This document shows, piece after piece, positions 7,726 to 14,537 of a stretch of 29,684 nt of DNA. Location: the NCBI GenBank assembly GCA_963649295.1, contig CAVJHK010000022.1:1-29684 (forward strand). The letters run 5' to 3'. The stretch's first letter is position 1. Each line of letters begins with the position of its first letter. The notes beneath the pieces were generated by a model that saw nothing but the letters and a program-made list of their open reading frames with translations, was not told the origin of the DNA and ran no database searches. The stretch is from RGIG3528 sp963649295. Its GTDB lineage: Bacteria; Bacillota; Clostridia; Lachnospirales; Lachnospiraceae. The position numbers and the translations under genes are program-made.

Positions 7726-7908
7726 TCAACATAATAACCATATTTCTGTATCGATTATCGACATTATTACCAAAAAAAATAACCCGGTATAAGTGACAAA
7801 AATTTATTTTAGCAAAACATAAAGGGTGGAACTTGTGAAAAAAAAATAGTAGAATAGTCGGGCGGGAATTTTTACATTACCCGCCTTCCAAAAAAGAGGT
7901 AATTTCAA

Positions 7909-7956
7909 ATGGAAAATAATACAAAATTCACAAAAAAAGCAATAGTTAGGTTATAA
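7909..7956 (+). CDS. 15-codon ORF, possible gene remnant
   Basis: On the plus strand a start codon at 7909 is preceded by AGAGGT eight bases upstream and reads MENNTKFTKKAIVRL before a stop. Just before it is a 6-bp G/C stem (7861-7866 with 7880-7885). The signals look like the 5' end of a gene rather than random sequence, but nothing recognisable follows, and the oppositely oriented ATPase gene begins its 3' end 40 bases on. It may be a short peptide, or the surviving start of a gene lost when the ATPase gene arrived. Apart from the flagellar leader repeats and promoter, the 440-base gap 7559-7998 shows nothing else except a weak AT stem (7958-7964 with 7975-7981) that could end the ATPase transcript. 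Confidence 0.25.
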   Translation: MENNTKFTKKAIVRL

Positions 7957-7998
7957 AATAAATTGAACATTTATAATTTATGTTGATAAAAAAGCTAA

Positions 7999-9225
7999 TC
8001 ATATAACCGATATCGGACATAGCCAAACTTCCTTATTATAGGGTACCAATTCGTCACTCATACACAAAACAATTCCCGGTTCAACCTGTTTCTTAAATTT
8101 TTTCAAAACCTCAAAATTTTTGTCTGCATGAGCAGGATTCTTGGCCTTCTTTATCTCAATCGGATACAGCTTATTTTCCTTTTCTGTAAGCAAATCAATT
8201 TCTTTTTTGTCAACATCACGATAATAATATAAATCAGGAGTCTTTCCCGCATTATAATAACTTTTTATAATTTCCGACACAACATACGTTTCCAGAAAAG
8301 CACCGTCCATTGCTCCGTTTTCTATTGTCTCTGCATTGGGCCAGCGGCAAAGATATGCGCAAAGTCCCGTATCCATAAAATATAACTTCGGAGTTTTTAC
8401 AATACGATTGGTTAAATTTGCGGCATACGGACGCAAAACAACAATAACTCCCGAACGTTCAAGTATGGAAACCCAATTTTTTATTGTGGGTGCACTTACT
8501 CCCACAGCACTCGCAAGCTCATCATATTTCAGTTCCTGAGCCGTTCTTGCGGCCATAAGCACAAGAAAATCATAAAATTCGCCAAGTTTTCCGACCTGTG
8601 AAAGATCTTTTATATCTCTTTCGAGATAAGTATTCACATAATCCGCATAAAAACGATCGCGTTCTATATCGGTGGTTATAAGTTTTGGCATTCCTCCGCG
8701 GAAAATACACTCATAAATCTTATGAATATCCTTCTTTTTTGCATCCTTTCCGGCTTCCTTTAAAGCCCCTATTTCGGGCGAAAAAACATGTGCCGCACGT
8801 CCCTCCGTTTCAGATGTCGAAAGGCCCGACATATCAAATACGGCAACCCGTCCCGCAAGCGACTCCGAAACGTTTTGCATCATCTTGAATTTTTGGGATC
8901 CGGTAAGCCAAAACATTCCGGAATTTTCTTCCGAATTCAATGCTTTTTCATCGACAATGCGCTTTATCTCAGTCAAAATTGACGGAACACGTTGAAATTC
9001 ATCTATCAAAAGTTTTGTTCCGTAGGTTTCAAAAAATAAGCCCGGATCCGTTTCCGCAAGGCGACGTGCATTAATGTCGTCAAGCGTAACATATCTGCGG
9101 TCCGTTTCCTTTATGTGATTCAGCATTGTGGATTTACCAACCTGTCTCTGTCCGCAAACCATGACTACGGGATAATTTTTTGAAGCTTTCAGTACTTCAT
9201 TTTCAAGATGTCTTTTTATATACAT
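7999..9225 (-). CDS. AAA-14/DUF4143 ATP-binding protein
   Basis: This 408-residue member of the widespread AAA_14-DUF4143 family of P-loop ATPases has no well-defined cellular function. From the N terminus it has Walker A GQRQVGKST (25-33), Walker B LLIDEFQ (72-78), a sensor-like WLTGSQKF, a helix-turn-helix-like stretch in the middle (ELASAVGVSAPTIKNWV), and a C-terminal PD-(D/E)XK-like fold whose core EIDLLTEK...YPIEIKKAKNP resembles restriction-endonuclease-like sites (Asp344, Glu357, Lys359). The frame is open to 9318, but the ATG at 9225 is chosen because GAGG lies eight bases upstream and a strong promoter lies between the two candidate starts. It stands alone between flagellar and signalling genes with its own promoter, typical of mobile accessory genes of this family. 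Roles proposed for relatives (toxin-like, defence or DNA-linked) are conjecture. Confidence 0.88.
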   Translation of the reverse strand: MYIKRHLENEVLKASKNYPVVMVCGQRQVGKSTMLNHIKETDRRYVTLDDINARRLAETDPGLFFETYGTKLLIDEFQRVPSILTEIKRIVDEKALNSEENSGMFWLTGSQKFKMMQNVSESLAGRVAVFDMSGLSTSETEGRAAHVFSPEIGALKEAGKDAKKKDIHKIYECIFRGGMPKLITTDIERDRFYADYVNTYLERDIKDLSQVGKLGEFYDFLVLMAARTAQELKYDELASAVGVSAPTIKNWVSILERSGVIVVLRPYAANLTNRIVKTPKLYFMDTGLCAYLCRWPNAETIENGAMDGAFLETYVVSEIIKSYYNAGKTPDLYYYRDVDKKEIDLLTEKENKLYPIEIKKAKNPAHADKNFEVLKKFKKQVEPGIVLCMSDELVPYNKEVWLCPISVI

Positions 9226-9234
9226 AATCGTTTC

Positions 9235-9288
9235 CTCGAGCAAATCAAAATCTGACTTTATTTTGCTCGAGTTTTTTCTTTTTGTCAA
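9235..9288 (-). promoter_or_regulatory. ATPase promoter overlapped by perfect inverted repeat
   Basis: On the minus strand TTGACA (9288-9283, full consensus), a 17-base spacer and CAAAAT (9265-9260) form a promoter with a predicted start near 9253. A perfect 10-bp inverted repeat, CTCGAGCAAA at 9235-9244 and TTTGCTCGAG at 9262-9271, covers the spacer and -10 with one arm and the leader plus part of the GAGG ribosome binding site with the other. This is the geometry of a repressor operator. On the plus strand the same stem is followed by T-rich sequence and could act as a terminator, but no plus-strand gene is visible there. Confidence 0.5.
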
Positions 9289-9361
9289 GTATAAATACGC
9301 GTAAAACAGTGCCACCATAATCCCACCGATTTTAAACTTTGGGTTAAGACAGCTTTATTTC

Positions 9362-9400
9362 AAAAAAAACAGAGCATATGCCATTTCCGCTTATGCTCCG
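9362..9400 (-). terminator. Rho-independent terminator of the GGDEF-EAL gene
   Basis: Reading leftward from the stop at 9435, a stem of about nine pairs (CGGAGCATA with TATGCTCTG, one G-T pair; 9392-9400 and 9370-9378) is followed by eight T on the minus strand (9369-9362). Confidence 0.8.
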
Positions 9401-9434
9401 TTTATGTATGTTTTTTAATAATTCGAATTTACCG

Positions 9435-11660
9435 TCACGTAATATATTTTTCAAAATCATCCATAGGCATCGGCTTTGCGTAATAATACCCCTGAATCAT
9501 ATCGCACTTTGCGCCCGCCAAAAAGCTCTTTTGCGATTCGGTTTCGACACCTTCCGCAAGAACGGATATCTCAAGATCCTTTGCAAGCGAAATGACATGC
9601 GAAATAACTTTCTTTTCGCGAACGTTGTCATCATGACAGTCGTCAAGGAAGCCTTTGTCAAGCTTGAGCACGTCAACCGGCATTTCGCGAAGAAGATGAA
9701 GTGACGAATATCCCGAACCAAAATCGTCCATCGAAAGTCCGAATCCCGCTTCCTTTATGTGATACATAACTTCGAGAAGTCTTCCCATTTCGTCATAAAC
9801 AGCGCTCTCGGTAAGTTCGATTTCAAGATATTTTGGCTCAACACCGTAATCGGCGGCAATTTTTATAAGCTTCGGCACAAAATCATTGTCAGACAAATGA
9901 TCTCTCGAAAAGTTGACCGATATCGTAATAAGATTTTTGCCGTGTTTTTTCCACTCGGCAAGCTTTTTGCATACCGACTCAAATACAAAAAAATCTATTT
10001 CCCGAACAAAGCCCGTTTGTTCCGCAATCGGAATAAACATGCCGGGTGAAAGAAGTCCGCGTGTTTTGTGATTCCATCTCACAAGTGCTTCGGCACCGAT
10101 TACTGCTTCGTTTTCGATACCGTATTTTGGCTGCAAATAAACAACAAGCTCTTTTTTCTCTATCGCAAAGCGCAAATCCTCCTGAAGCTCGTGGCTTTGA
10201 AGGTCCTTGTTGAAATCCTCTTCGTCATAAAATGCAATCTGGTTTGAAATAAATTTCTTTAAGGTTTTTCTTGCCACATTTGCACGCGCCCTTATACGAT
10301 TTACGTCCGTTTCGTTTGTTATAAGATAAATTCCGCATGTAAATATAGCCTTCGGCTTATTTATGTCATTGGGTGCGGGTATGCGGCTCGCACGGTCAAG
10401 TATTTCCTGAACACGCTGAGTGAGTTCGTTTACATCGCGATAATGAAGAAGCATCGCAAAGTGGTCGCCGCTTGTACGGCTTGCCGTCTCGTCCTTCATC
10501 ATGGCATCACTCATCACATTTGCAATATGCTTTAGGGCGATATTGCCGTATTCGTATCCGTATTGACTGTTAAAATATTTAAAATCGGAAACATCGCACG
10601 TCGCATATGCAAAATTTCCTTTGCCTTTTTTAAGGATACTTTGGACAATAATCTTGTGATGAGCCTTGTTCGGAAGTCCCGTGAGTTCATCATAATTTAA
10701 AGCGTCATTGTATGCGCGTTTTCTTTTTGTATGCGTGACAAAGCTGTATACCGAATAAACAAGCGCCAGAAAAACAACAATACTGCATACCGATATAATA
10801 AATGTTGTAAGGGGCGAAATATTTTTGAATACCGACTCGCTGTCAATAATTGTCGCAACATAATAATCCGCATCCGAAAGGCTTGTGAGGTATACAAAAT
10901 AAAGATTATCACTTGTTTCTGTTTTATAAAATGCCGTATCCGCGTCTTTGTACAGCACATCAACCTTTTTTTCGCCCGACTCGCACCTAACGATAAGATC
11001 CGTAATGTCTGAATTGTTTATACCGTCATGCGGAATGATAACGTTGTAATCCTTGTCGCAAAGAATGCTATATCCCGCATCGTTATATATCGTTTTTGCA
11101 AAAATACCGGAATATCTGTCAAGATCAAAAAACGCAAACGCGGTACCTACCGTTTGATTTTTTTCAATCCAGGGAACAAGGATAAAAAGTCCGTCAAGGC
11201 CGTTTCCCTCTCCGTTAAGAAGAATGGTTTTGTTGTCGCTCACAACACTTTTTCTGATTGAATCCGTAACAAAACCGTTATAAATATTTTTGACATCACG
11301 CACGCCCGAAGCCGTGAGTCCTTTGACATTGCCGTTTGCCTCAACTCCGACCACGCTTGCACCCGACTCTGAAAGTACAAGTTCGGCGCGTGAATACTGC
11401 GCATCATTAAAGTCCGCATCCGAAAAAACTTCATTTGAATCAAAGCTGTTATACAAAAGCTTTAAGAAAGATTTCTCGTATTCAAATTCGTTTTCAAGTT
11501 TTTTTAGGGATTCGGAAGTAGATTCTTTAATAACACCAAAGCCGGTTTTTTCGACCTTGTCGCGCAAATGCTTGCATGTAAATGCAGCGGCAATCGTAAG
11601 AATTATCAGAGCAACCCACCCTATAAGAAATTTAAGCCGTTCACTGATTTTTAATTTCAT
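9435..11660 (-). CDS. Membrane GGDEF-EAL protein, probable c-di-GMP phosphodiesterase
   Basis: This 741-residue membrane protein is likely to lower c-di-GMP. It has one transmembrane helix at about 11-29, an extracytoplasmic sensor region (about 30-284, Cache-like in size and layout), a second helix at 285-308, GGDEF at about 323-478 and EAL at about 487-741. The GGDEF signature is degenerate (TSGDHF at 396-401), so cyclase activity is doubtful, though YDELTGLPNK and a nucleotide-binding role may remain. The EAL domain keeps the expected catalytic segments: GAEALVRW (522-529), VNFSR (582-586), ELTES (615-619), MDDFGSGYSS (644-653), VLKLDKGF (664-671) and LAEGVETESQ (701-710). GGAGG lies four bases before the ATG. 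It has its own promoter and terminator. The flagellar genes nearby make motility control an attractive but unproven role. Confidence 0.93.
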   Translation of the reverse strand: MKLKISERLKFLIGWVALIILTIAAAFTCKHLRDKVEKTGFGVIKESTSESLKKLENEFEYEKSFLKLLYNSFDSNEVFSDADFNDAQYSRAELVLSESGASVVGVEANGNVKGLTASGVRDVKNIYNGFVTDSIRKSVVSDNKTILLNGEGNGLDGLFILVPWIEKNQTVGTAFAFFDLDRYSGIFAKTIYNDAGYSILCDKDYNVIIPHDGINNSDITDLIVRCESGEKKVDVLYKDADTAFYKTETSDNLYFVYLTSLSDADYYVATIIDSESVFKNISPLTTFIISVCSIVVFLALVYSVYSFVTHTKRKRAYNDALNYDELTGLPNKAHHKIIVQSILKKGKGNFAYATCDVSDFKYFNSQYGYEYGNIALKHIANVMSDAMMKDETASRTSGDHFAMLLHYRDVNELTQRVQEILDRASRIPAPNDINKPKAIFTCGIYLITNETDVNRIRARANVARKTLKKFISNQIAFYDEEDFNKDLQSHELQEDLRFAIEKKELVVYLQPKYGIENEAVIGAEALVRWNHKTRGLLSPGMFIPIAEQTGFVREIDFFVFESVCKKLAEWKKHGKNLITISVNFSRDHLSDNDFVPKLIKIAADYGVEPKYLEIELTESAVYDEMGRLLEVMYHIKEAGFGLSMDDFGSGYSSLHLLREMPVDVLKLDKGFLDDCHDDNVREKKVISHVISLAKDLEISVLAEGVETESQKSFLAGAKCDMIQGYYYAKPMPMDDFEKYIT

Positions 11661-11685
11661 GCTTCCTCCATGAAGTCATTTTGAA

Positions 11686-11734
11686 TTAAATCCCGGCAAA
11701 CACTTTGCATATTTTATTAAAACCCATACAAAGT
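11686..11734 (-). promoter_or_regulatory. Leader hairpin and possible 13-residue leader peptide
   Basis: The predicted leader of the GGDEF-EAL gene holds a nine-pair stem (11702-11710 with 11726-11734, one G-T pair). A short ORF, ATG at 11727 to TAA at 11686, reads MGFNKICKVFAGI and has AGGGG nine bases upstream. Either may affect expression. No known c-di-GMP riboswitch pattern is visible. Confidence 0.25.
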
Positions 11735-11758
11735 TTCCCCTTCGCCAAAATCAATTTT

Positions 11759-11787
11759 AGTTTAACATCAAAATGTATTATTTTCAA
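11759..11787 (-). promoter_or_regulatory. Predicted promoter of the GGDEF-EAL gene
   Basis: TTGAAA (11787-11782), a 17-base spacer and TAAACT (11764-11759), with TG one base before the -10 (extended -10), read leftward. Predicted start is near 11752, giving a leader of about 90 bases. Confidence 0.5.
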
Positions 11788-11857
11788 GTGTTTAAAAGCA
11801 TTGTTATATTTTTTACGATTAGTTTTTCTAATAAATTTGACGTTAGAATACACATTC

Positions 11858-11913
11858 CGAAAACATTACGTGATTTGCAAAAGATCTCACGAAAACATTA
11901 CGCGATTTGCAAA
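11858..11913. repeat. 24-bp direct repeat upstream of the GGDEF-EAL promoter
   Basis: Two 24-base copies (11858-11881 and 11890-11913) differ at one position: CGAAAACATTACGYGATTTGCAAA in two parts, CGAAAACATTACG then YGATTTGCAAA. They repeat every 32 bases, three helical turns. A shortened third copy with the palindromic core CGAAAAAATTTCG follows at 11923-11935. They lie about 70-150 bases upstream of the -35 box. The rest of 11661-12026 holds the leader, promoter and the oadG terminator; no gene is seen. Confidence 0.8.
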
Positions 11914-11973
11914 CGGCTTTTTCGAAAAAATTTCGCAAACATATTATATCCGCTGCCATTCGTGATAATTATA

Positions 11974-12020
11974 TAAAAAAAGCAGTCTGCCATGGCTATA
12001 GCCGGTAAAGCAGACCGCTT
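11974..12020 (-). terminator. Terminator of the oadB-oadG-like pair
   Basis: A ten-pair stem (12010-12019 with 11981-11990, one G-T pair), containing an inner palindrome GGCTATAGCC, is followed leftward by seven T (11980-11974). It starts seven bases after the stop of the small OadG-like gene. Confidence 0.88.
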
Positions 12021-12026
12021 TTATTT

Positions 12027-12191
12027 TTATTTGTCTTTTTTAGCCGAAATGCCGTTTACAAGCTTTGTTGCAATGATAATAACTCCGATAACAACAAAAA
12101 TCGCAAGCATGCCCTGTCCCATATATTTGAGATTTTCGACAAAAGCGCCGGGATTCCATACTAAATTCATTGAGCTTCCGGTAAGAAACAT
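12027..12191 (-). CDS. OadG-related small membrane subunit
   Basis: This 54-residue gene is easily missed. It reads MFLTGSSMNLVWNPGAF and continues into one transmembrane helix (about residues 27-44, GMLAIFVVIGVIIIATKL), with a basic tail ending SAKKDK. It begins two bases after the oadB stop, with GGAGGG inside the last oadB codons as ribosome binding site, so the two are translated together. Its position after a sodium-pumping decarboxylase beta subunit, its size and its single helix match the OadG-related small subunits annotated beside such beta subunits. OadG in oxaloacetate decarboxylase anchors the carboxyltransferase subunit to the beta subunit; a similar anchoring role is inferred. 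A longer OadG-like tail is absent. Confidence 0.75.
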   Translation of the reverse strand: MFLTGSSMNLVWNPGAFVENLKYMGQGMLAIFVVIGVIIIATKLVNGISAKKDK

Positions 12192-12193
12192 AA

Positions 12194-13306
12194 TTACATC
12201 CCTCCCATTAATTTTGATGCAATGCTGAGCACGATACCACCCGCAATTACCGATGCAATCTGACCTGATACGTTAACGCCGATCGAATGCATAAGAAGGA
12301 AATTTTCGGGATCTTCCTTGAGTCCCATTTTGTGAACAATACGTCCTGACATGGGAAATGCCGAAATTCCTGCCGCACCGATCATCGGATTTACCTTGTT
12401 CTTTAAGAAAAGGTTTAAGAATTTGGCAAAAAGCACGCCGCCCGCCGTATCAACAATAAATGCAATAAGACCGAGGCCCATGATGATGAGTGTGTCAACC
12501 TCAAGGAATTTGTCCGCCGTCATGTTGAAAGCAACAGAAATTCCAAGGAAAATCGTAATAAGATTTGCAAGCACATTCTGTGCCGTATCGGAAAGCGAAT
12601 TCAGAACTCCGCATTCTCTTATAAGGTTACCGAACATAAGGAATCCGATAAGAGCGGTAGCCTGCGGAATGATTGCCGAAACAACCGCCGTGATGATGAT
12701 CGGGAACAAAATGCGTGTGCGCTTCGATACATTTTTCTGCTCATAGGGCATACGGATCATGCGTTCCTTTTTGGTTGTGAGAAGCTTGATTACAGGCGGC
12801 TGAATAACGGGAACAAGAGCCATATAGGAATATGCCGCAACCGTAATCGCACCGACATATTTTGAACCGAGCTTGTTTGCGACGGCAATCGATGTGGGGC
12901 CGTCGGCTGCACCGATTATGGCAATCGAAAAATAATCCCTGAAATCCGGGAAAAACATGCTTGCCATGCAAAGTGTAAAGAAAATTCCGAACTGCGCCGC
13001 AGCACCAAAAAGCATAAGCTTTGGATTAGAAAGAAGCGGTCCGAAGTCAATCATTGCTCCTATTCCGATAAAGAGCAAAAGCGGAAAAAGCTCGTTTGCG
13101 ATACCGGCATTGTAAAGCTCCTGAATCGGGCCCGTAAGCGCATCCGAAAAAGGAATGTTTACGAGAATCGTTCCGAAGCCCATCGGAAGCAGAAGCGACG
13201 GCTCCATCTCTTTTGCGATTGCAAGATAAATCAGCAGGCCACCGATACAGATCATCACGATGTCCTGTATCTCAAAAGCAAGCAGATTCTGATATAAAAT
13301 CTCCAT
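12194..13306 (-). CDS. oadB: Sodium ion-translocating decarboxylase beta subunit
   Basis: Beta subunits of oxaloacetate, methylmalonyl-CoA or glutaconyl-CoA decarboxylase carry out decarboxylation of carboxybiotin coupled to sodium export across the membrane. This polytopic protein of 370 residues has the hallmark GAADGPTSIAVANKLG (the Asp of GAADGP is the sodium-binding Asp of the family) and the second conserved region GAAGISAFPMSGRIVHK near residue 311. The second of two adjacent ATG codons (13306) is preferred because GGAGG lies five bases from it but only two from the first. No carboxyltransferase (alpha) or biotin carrier gene is in the window, so the substrate is undetermined and the partners must be encoded elsewhere. 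It has its own promoter and shares a terminator with the small OadG-like gene. Confidence 0.92.
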   Translation of the reverse strand: MEILYQNLLAFEIQDIVMICIGGLLIYLAIAKEMEPSLLLPMGFGTILVNIPFSDALTGPIQELYNAGIANELFPLLLFIGIGAMIDFGPLLSNPKLMLFGAAAQFGIFFTLCMASMFFPDFRDYFSIAIIGAADGPTSIAVANKLGSKYVGAITVAAYSYMALVPVIQPPVIKLLTTKKERMIRMPYEQKNVSKRTRILFPIIITAVVSAIIPQATALIGFLMFGNLIRECGVLNSLSDTAQNVLANLITIFLGISVAFNMTADKFLEVDTLIIMGLGLIAFIVDTAGGVLFAKFLNLFLKNKVNPMIGAAGISAFPMSGRIVHKMGLKEDPENFLLMHSIGVNVSGQIASVIAGGIVLSIASKLMGGM

Positions 13307-13344
13307 CATATCCTCCTCTTGGATAATTTTTTCAAAACGAAAGG

Positions 13345-13373
13345 ATTATAACGCATGCAAAAGAAAAATACAA
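13345..13373 (-). promoter_or_regulatory. Predicted promoter of oadB
   Basis: TTGTAT (13373-13368), a 17-base spacer and a perfect TATAAT (13350-13345) read leftward, with a start near 13338 and a leader of about 30 bases. The -35 box lies inside the distal arm and tail of the upstream terminator. Confidence 0.55.
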
Positions 13374-13409
13374 GGATTCACACGCACAATTATGCATATG
13401 AATCCTTGT
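13360..13409 (-). terminator. Strong terminator closing the sugar-uptake operon
   Basis: A perfect 11-bp stem (ACAAGGATTCA at 13370-13380 with its complement at 13399-13409) is followed leftward by a T-rich tail (13369-13360). It lies about 70 bases after the LacI-type gene and marks the operon end. Confidence 0.9.
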
Positions 13410-13481
13410 TAAATTCCTGTCAATTTTTTTGATATGCCTTATGTTTCCGGCACATTTTTCGGATGACGTCTTTAGCCTTAT

Positions 13482-14528
13482 TTATCTGCTGCTTCCTCTT
13501 ATCACAAGCTCCGGACGAACAAGCGTAAGCTCATTGTAGGTTTGACCGTTTATAAGTGCTTCCATCGCTTCAAACACTTTGTTGCCATATGTTTCAAAAT
13601 CGATTTTCAGCGTTGTGATTTCGGGACGTGAAAGCGTCGAAACATTTACACCGTCGGAACCGATTATCGACATATCCAAAGGAATTTTTAAGCCGGCATC
13701 CCTTGCTTCAATCATCGCTCCGAACGCAACATGGTCATTTATGCAAAAAACGACTTCGGGTCGCTCCGAAAGTTCCAAAAGTCTGTGCATTGACTGTGCC
13801 CCATCGCGTTCATTAAACGAATCTCCGATTATCCATTCCGGCTTTATCATAAGTCCCGCTTTTTTTATTTCTTCAAGCATATATTTTCGTTTGAAGACAG
13901 CCGGATAAGACTCCGGCGTTCCTCCAAGCATTCCGACCGTCCGATAATTTTTGTCCTTCAAATACCTGACAAGCATCGAGCATGCCATGGCATCGTCAGA
14001 ATGCACTCCGAGACAGCCGAATTCACCGGCACGCTCCGTACAAAGCACGGACGGAACTCGGCTTGCAAATTCCTTAAGCTCATTTACATATTTTGGTTCA
14101 AGATTCACAAGGTCGAGGCGGCCGCCCATTATGACGGCTGCCTCAACACGTGCTTCCTCAAGAGCCTTAAGTATGTTTGACTCAACCTCCGGACTTGATT
14201 TTCCGTTGTAAAGAGTTGTCATATAACCTTTTTCGGAAGCATGCTTTTCAAATTCATAATAAACGGACGAAAAATACTCATTTCCGATATGCGGAATCAC
14301 AAAACCGATAAGTCCGCTCTTGCTCTTTTGCAATCCCCTCGCAAATGCGTTCGGCTTGTAATTGTAGTACTTAAGCAGTTTCCGGATTTTTTCGCGATTT
14401 GCCTCGGAAACCGCACCGTTTCCCGAGGCGACACGCGATACCATCGATACGGAAACGCCCGCTTCTTTTGCTATGTCATTGATTGTTGCCCTCTTCTTTT
14501 TTTCACCGAATGAGTTTATCTCCGACAT
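13482..14528 (-). CDS. LacI-family transcriptional regulator
   Basis: This 348-residue regulator has a LacI-type N-terminal helix-turn-helix at about 14-34 (ATINDIAKEAGVSVSMVSRV), a hinge around 58-71 (YKPNAFARGLQKSKS), and a periplasmic-binding-protein-like sugar sensor (LIGFVIPHIGNEYF to the C terminus, including FGAMIEARDAGLKIP and SIIGSDG). GGAGA lies six bases before the ATG, directly after the stop of the solute-binding protein gene, so it is co-transcribed as the last gene of the sugar operon. It probably controls that operon in response to the imported sugar or a derivative, giving feedback on itself; operator sequences were not located with confidence. Activator or repressor mode cannot be told. 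Confidence 0.93.
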   Translation of the reverse strand: MSEINSFGEKKKRATINDIAKEAGVSVSMVSRVASGNGAVSEANREKIRKLLKYYNYKPNAFARGLQKSKSGLIGFVIPHIGNEYFSSVYYEFEKHASEKGYMTTLYNGKSSPEVESNILKALEEARVEAAVIMGGRLDLVNLEPKYVNELKEFASRVPSVLCTERAGEFGCLGVHSDDAMACSMLVRYLKDKNYRTVGMLGGTPESYPAVFKRKYMLEEIKKAGLMIKPEWIIGDSFNERDGAQSMHRLLELSERPEVVFCINDHVAFGAMIEARDAGLKIPLDMSIIGSDGVNVSTLSRPEITTLKIDFETYGNKVFEAMEALINGQTYNELTLVRPELVIRGSSR

Positions 14529-14537
14529 TTGTTCTCC

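Noticed and set aside
7754..7760. Sigma-28 flagellar promoter upstream of flgF
   Set aside because: TCGATAA resembles the -10 element, but no TAAA-type -35 stands at the needed distance.
7999..9225. Insertion sequence or transposase around the ATPase gene
   Set aside because: No transposase, terminal inverted repeats or target duplications were found at its edges; only the family's known mobility hints at transfer.
9235..9280. Plus-strand terminator at the ATPase promoter
   Set aside because: The stem and T-rich tail have the right form, but no plus-strand gene precedes it; the overlap with a consensus minus-strand promoter favours an operator.
11661..11752. Possible c-di-GMP riboswitch upstream of the GGDEF-EAL gene
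   Set aside because: The leader is short and lacks the conserved GEMM-type core sequences; only a simple hairpin is visible.
11858..11913. Possible CRISPR mini-array
   Set aside because: Only two repeats with an 8-base spacer and no cas genes; better explained as regulatory direct repeats.
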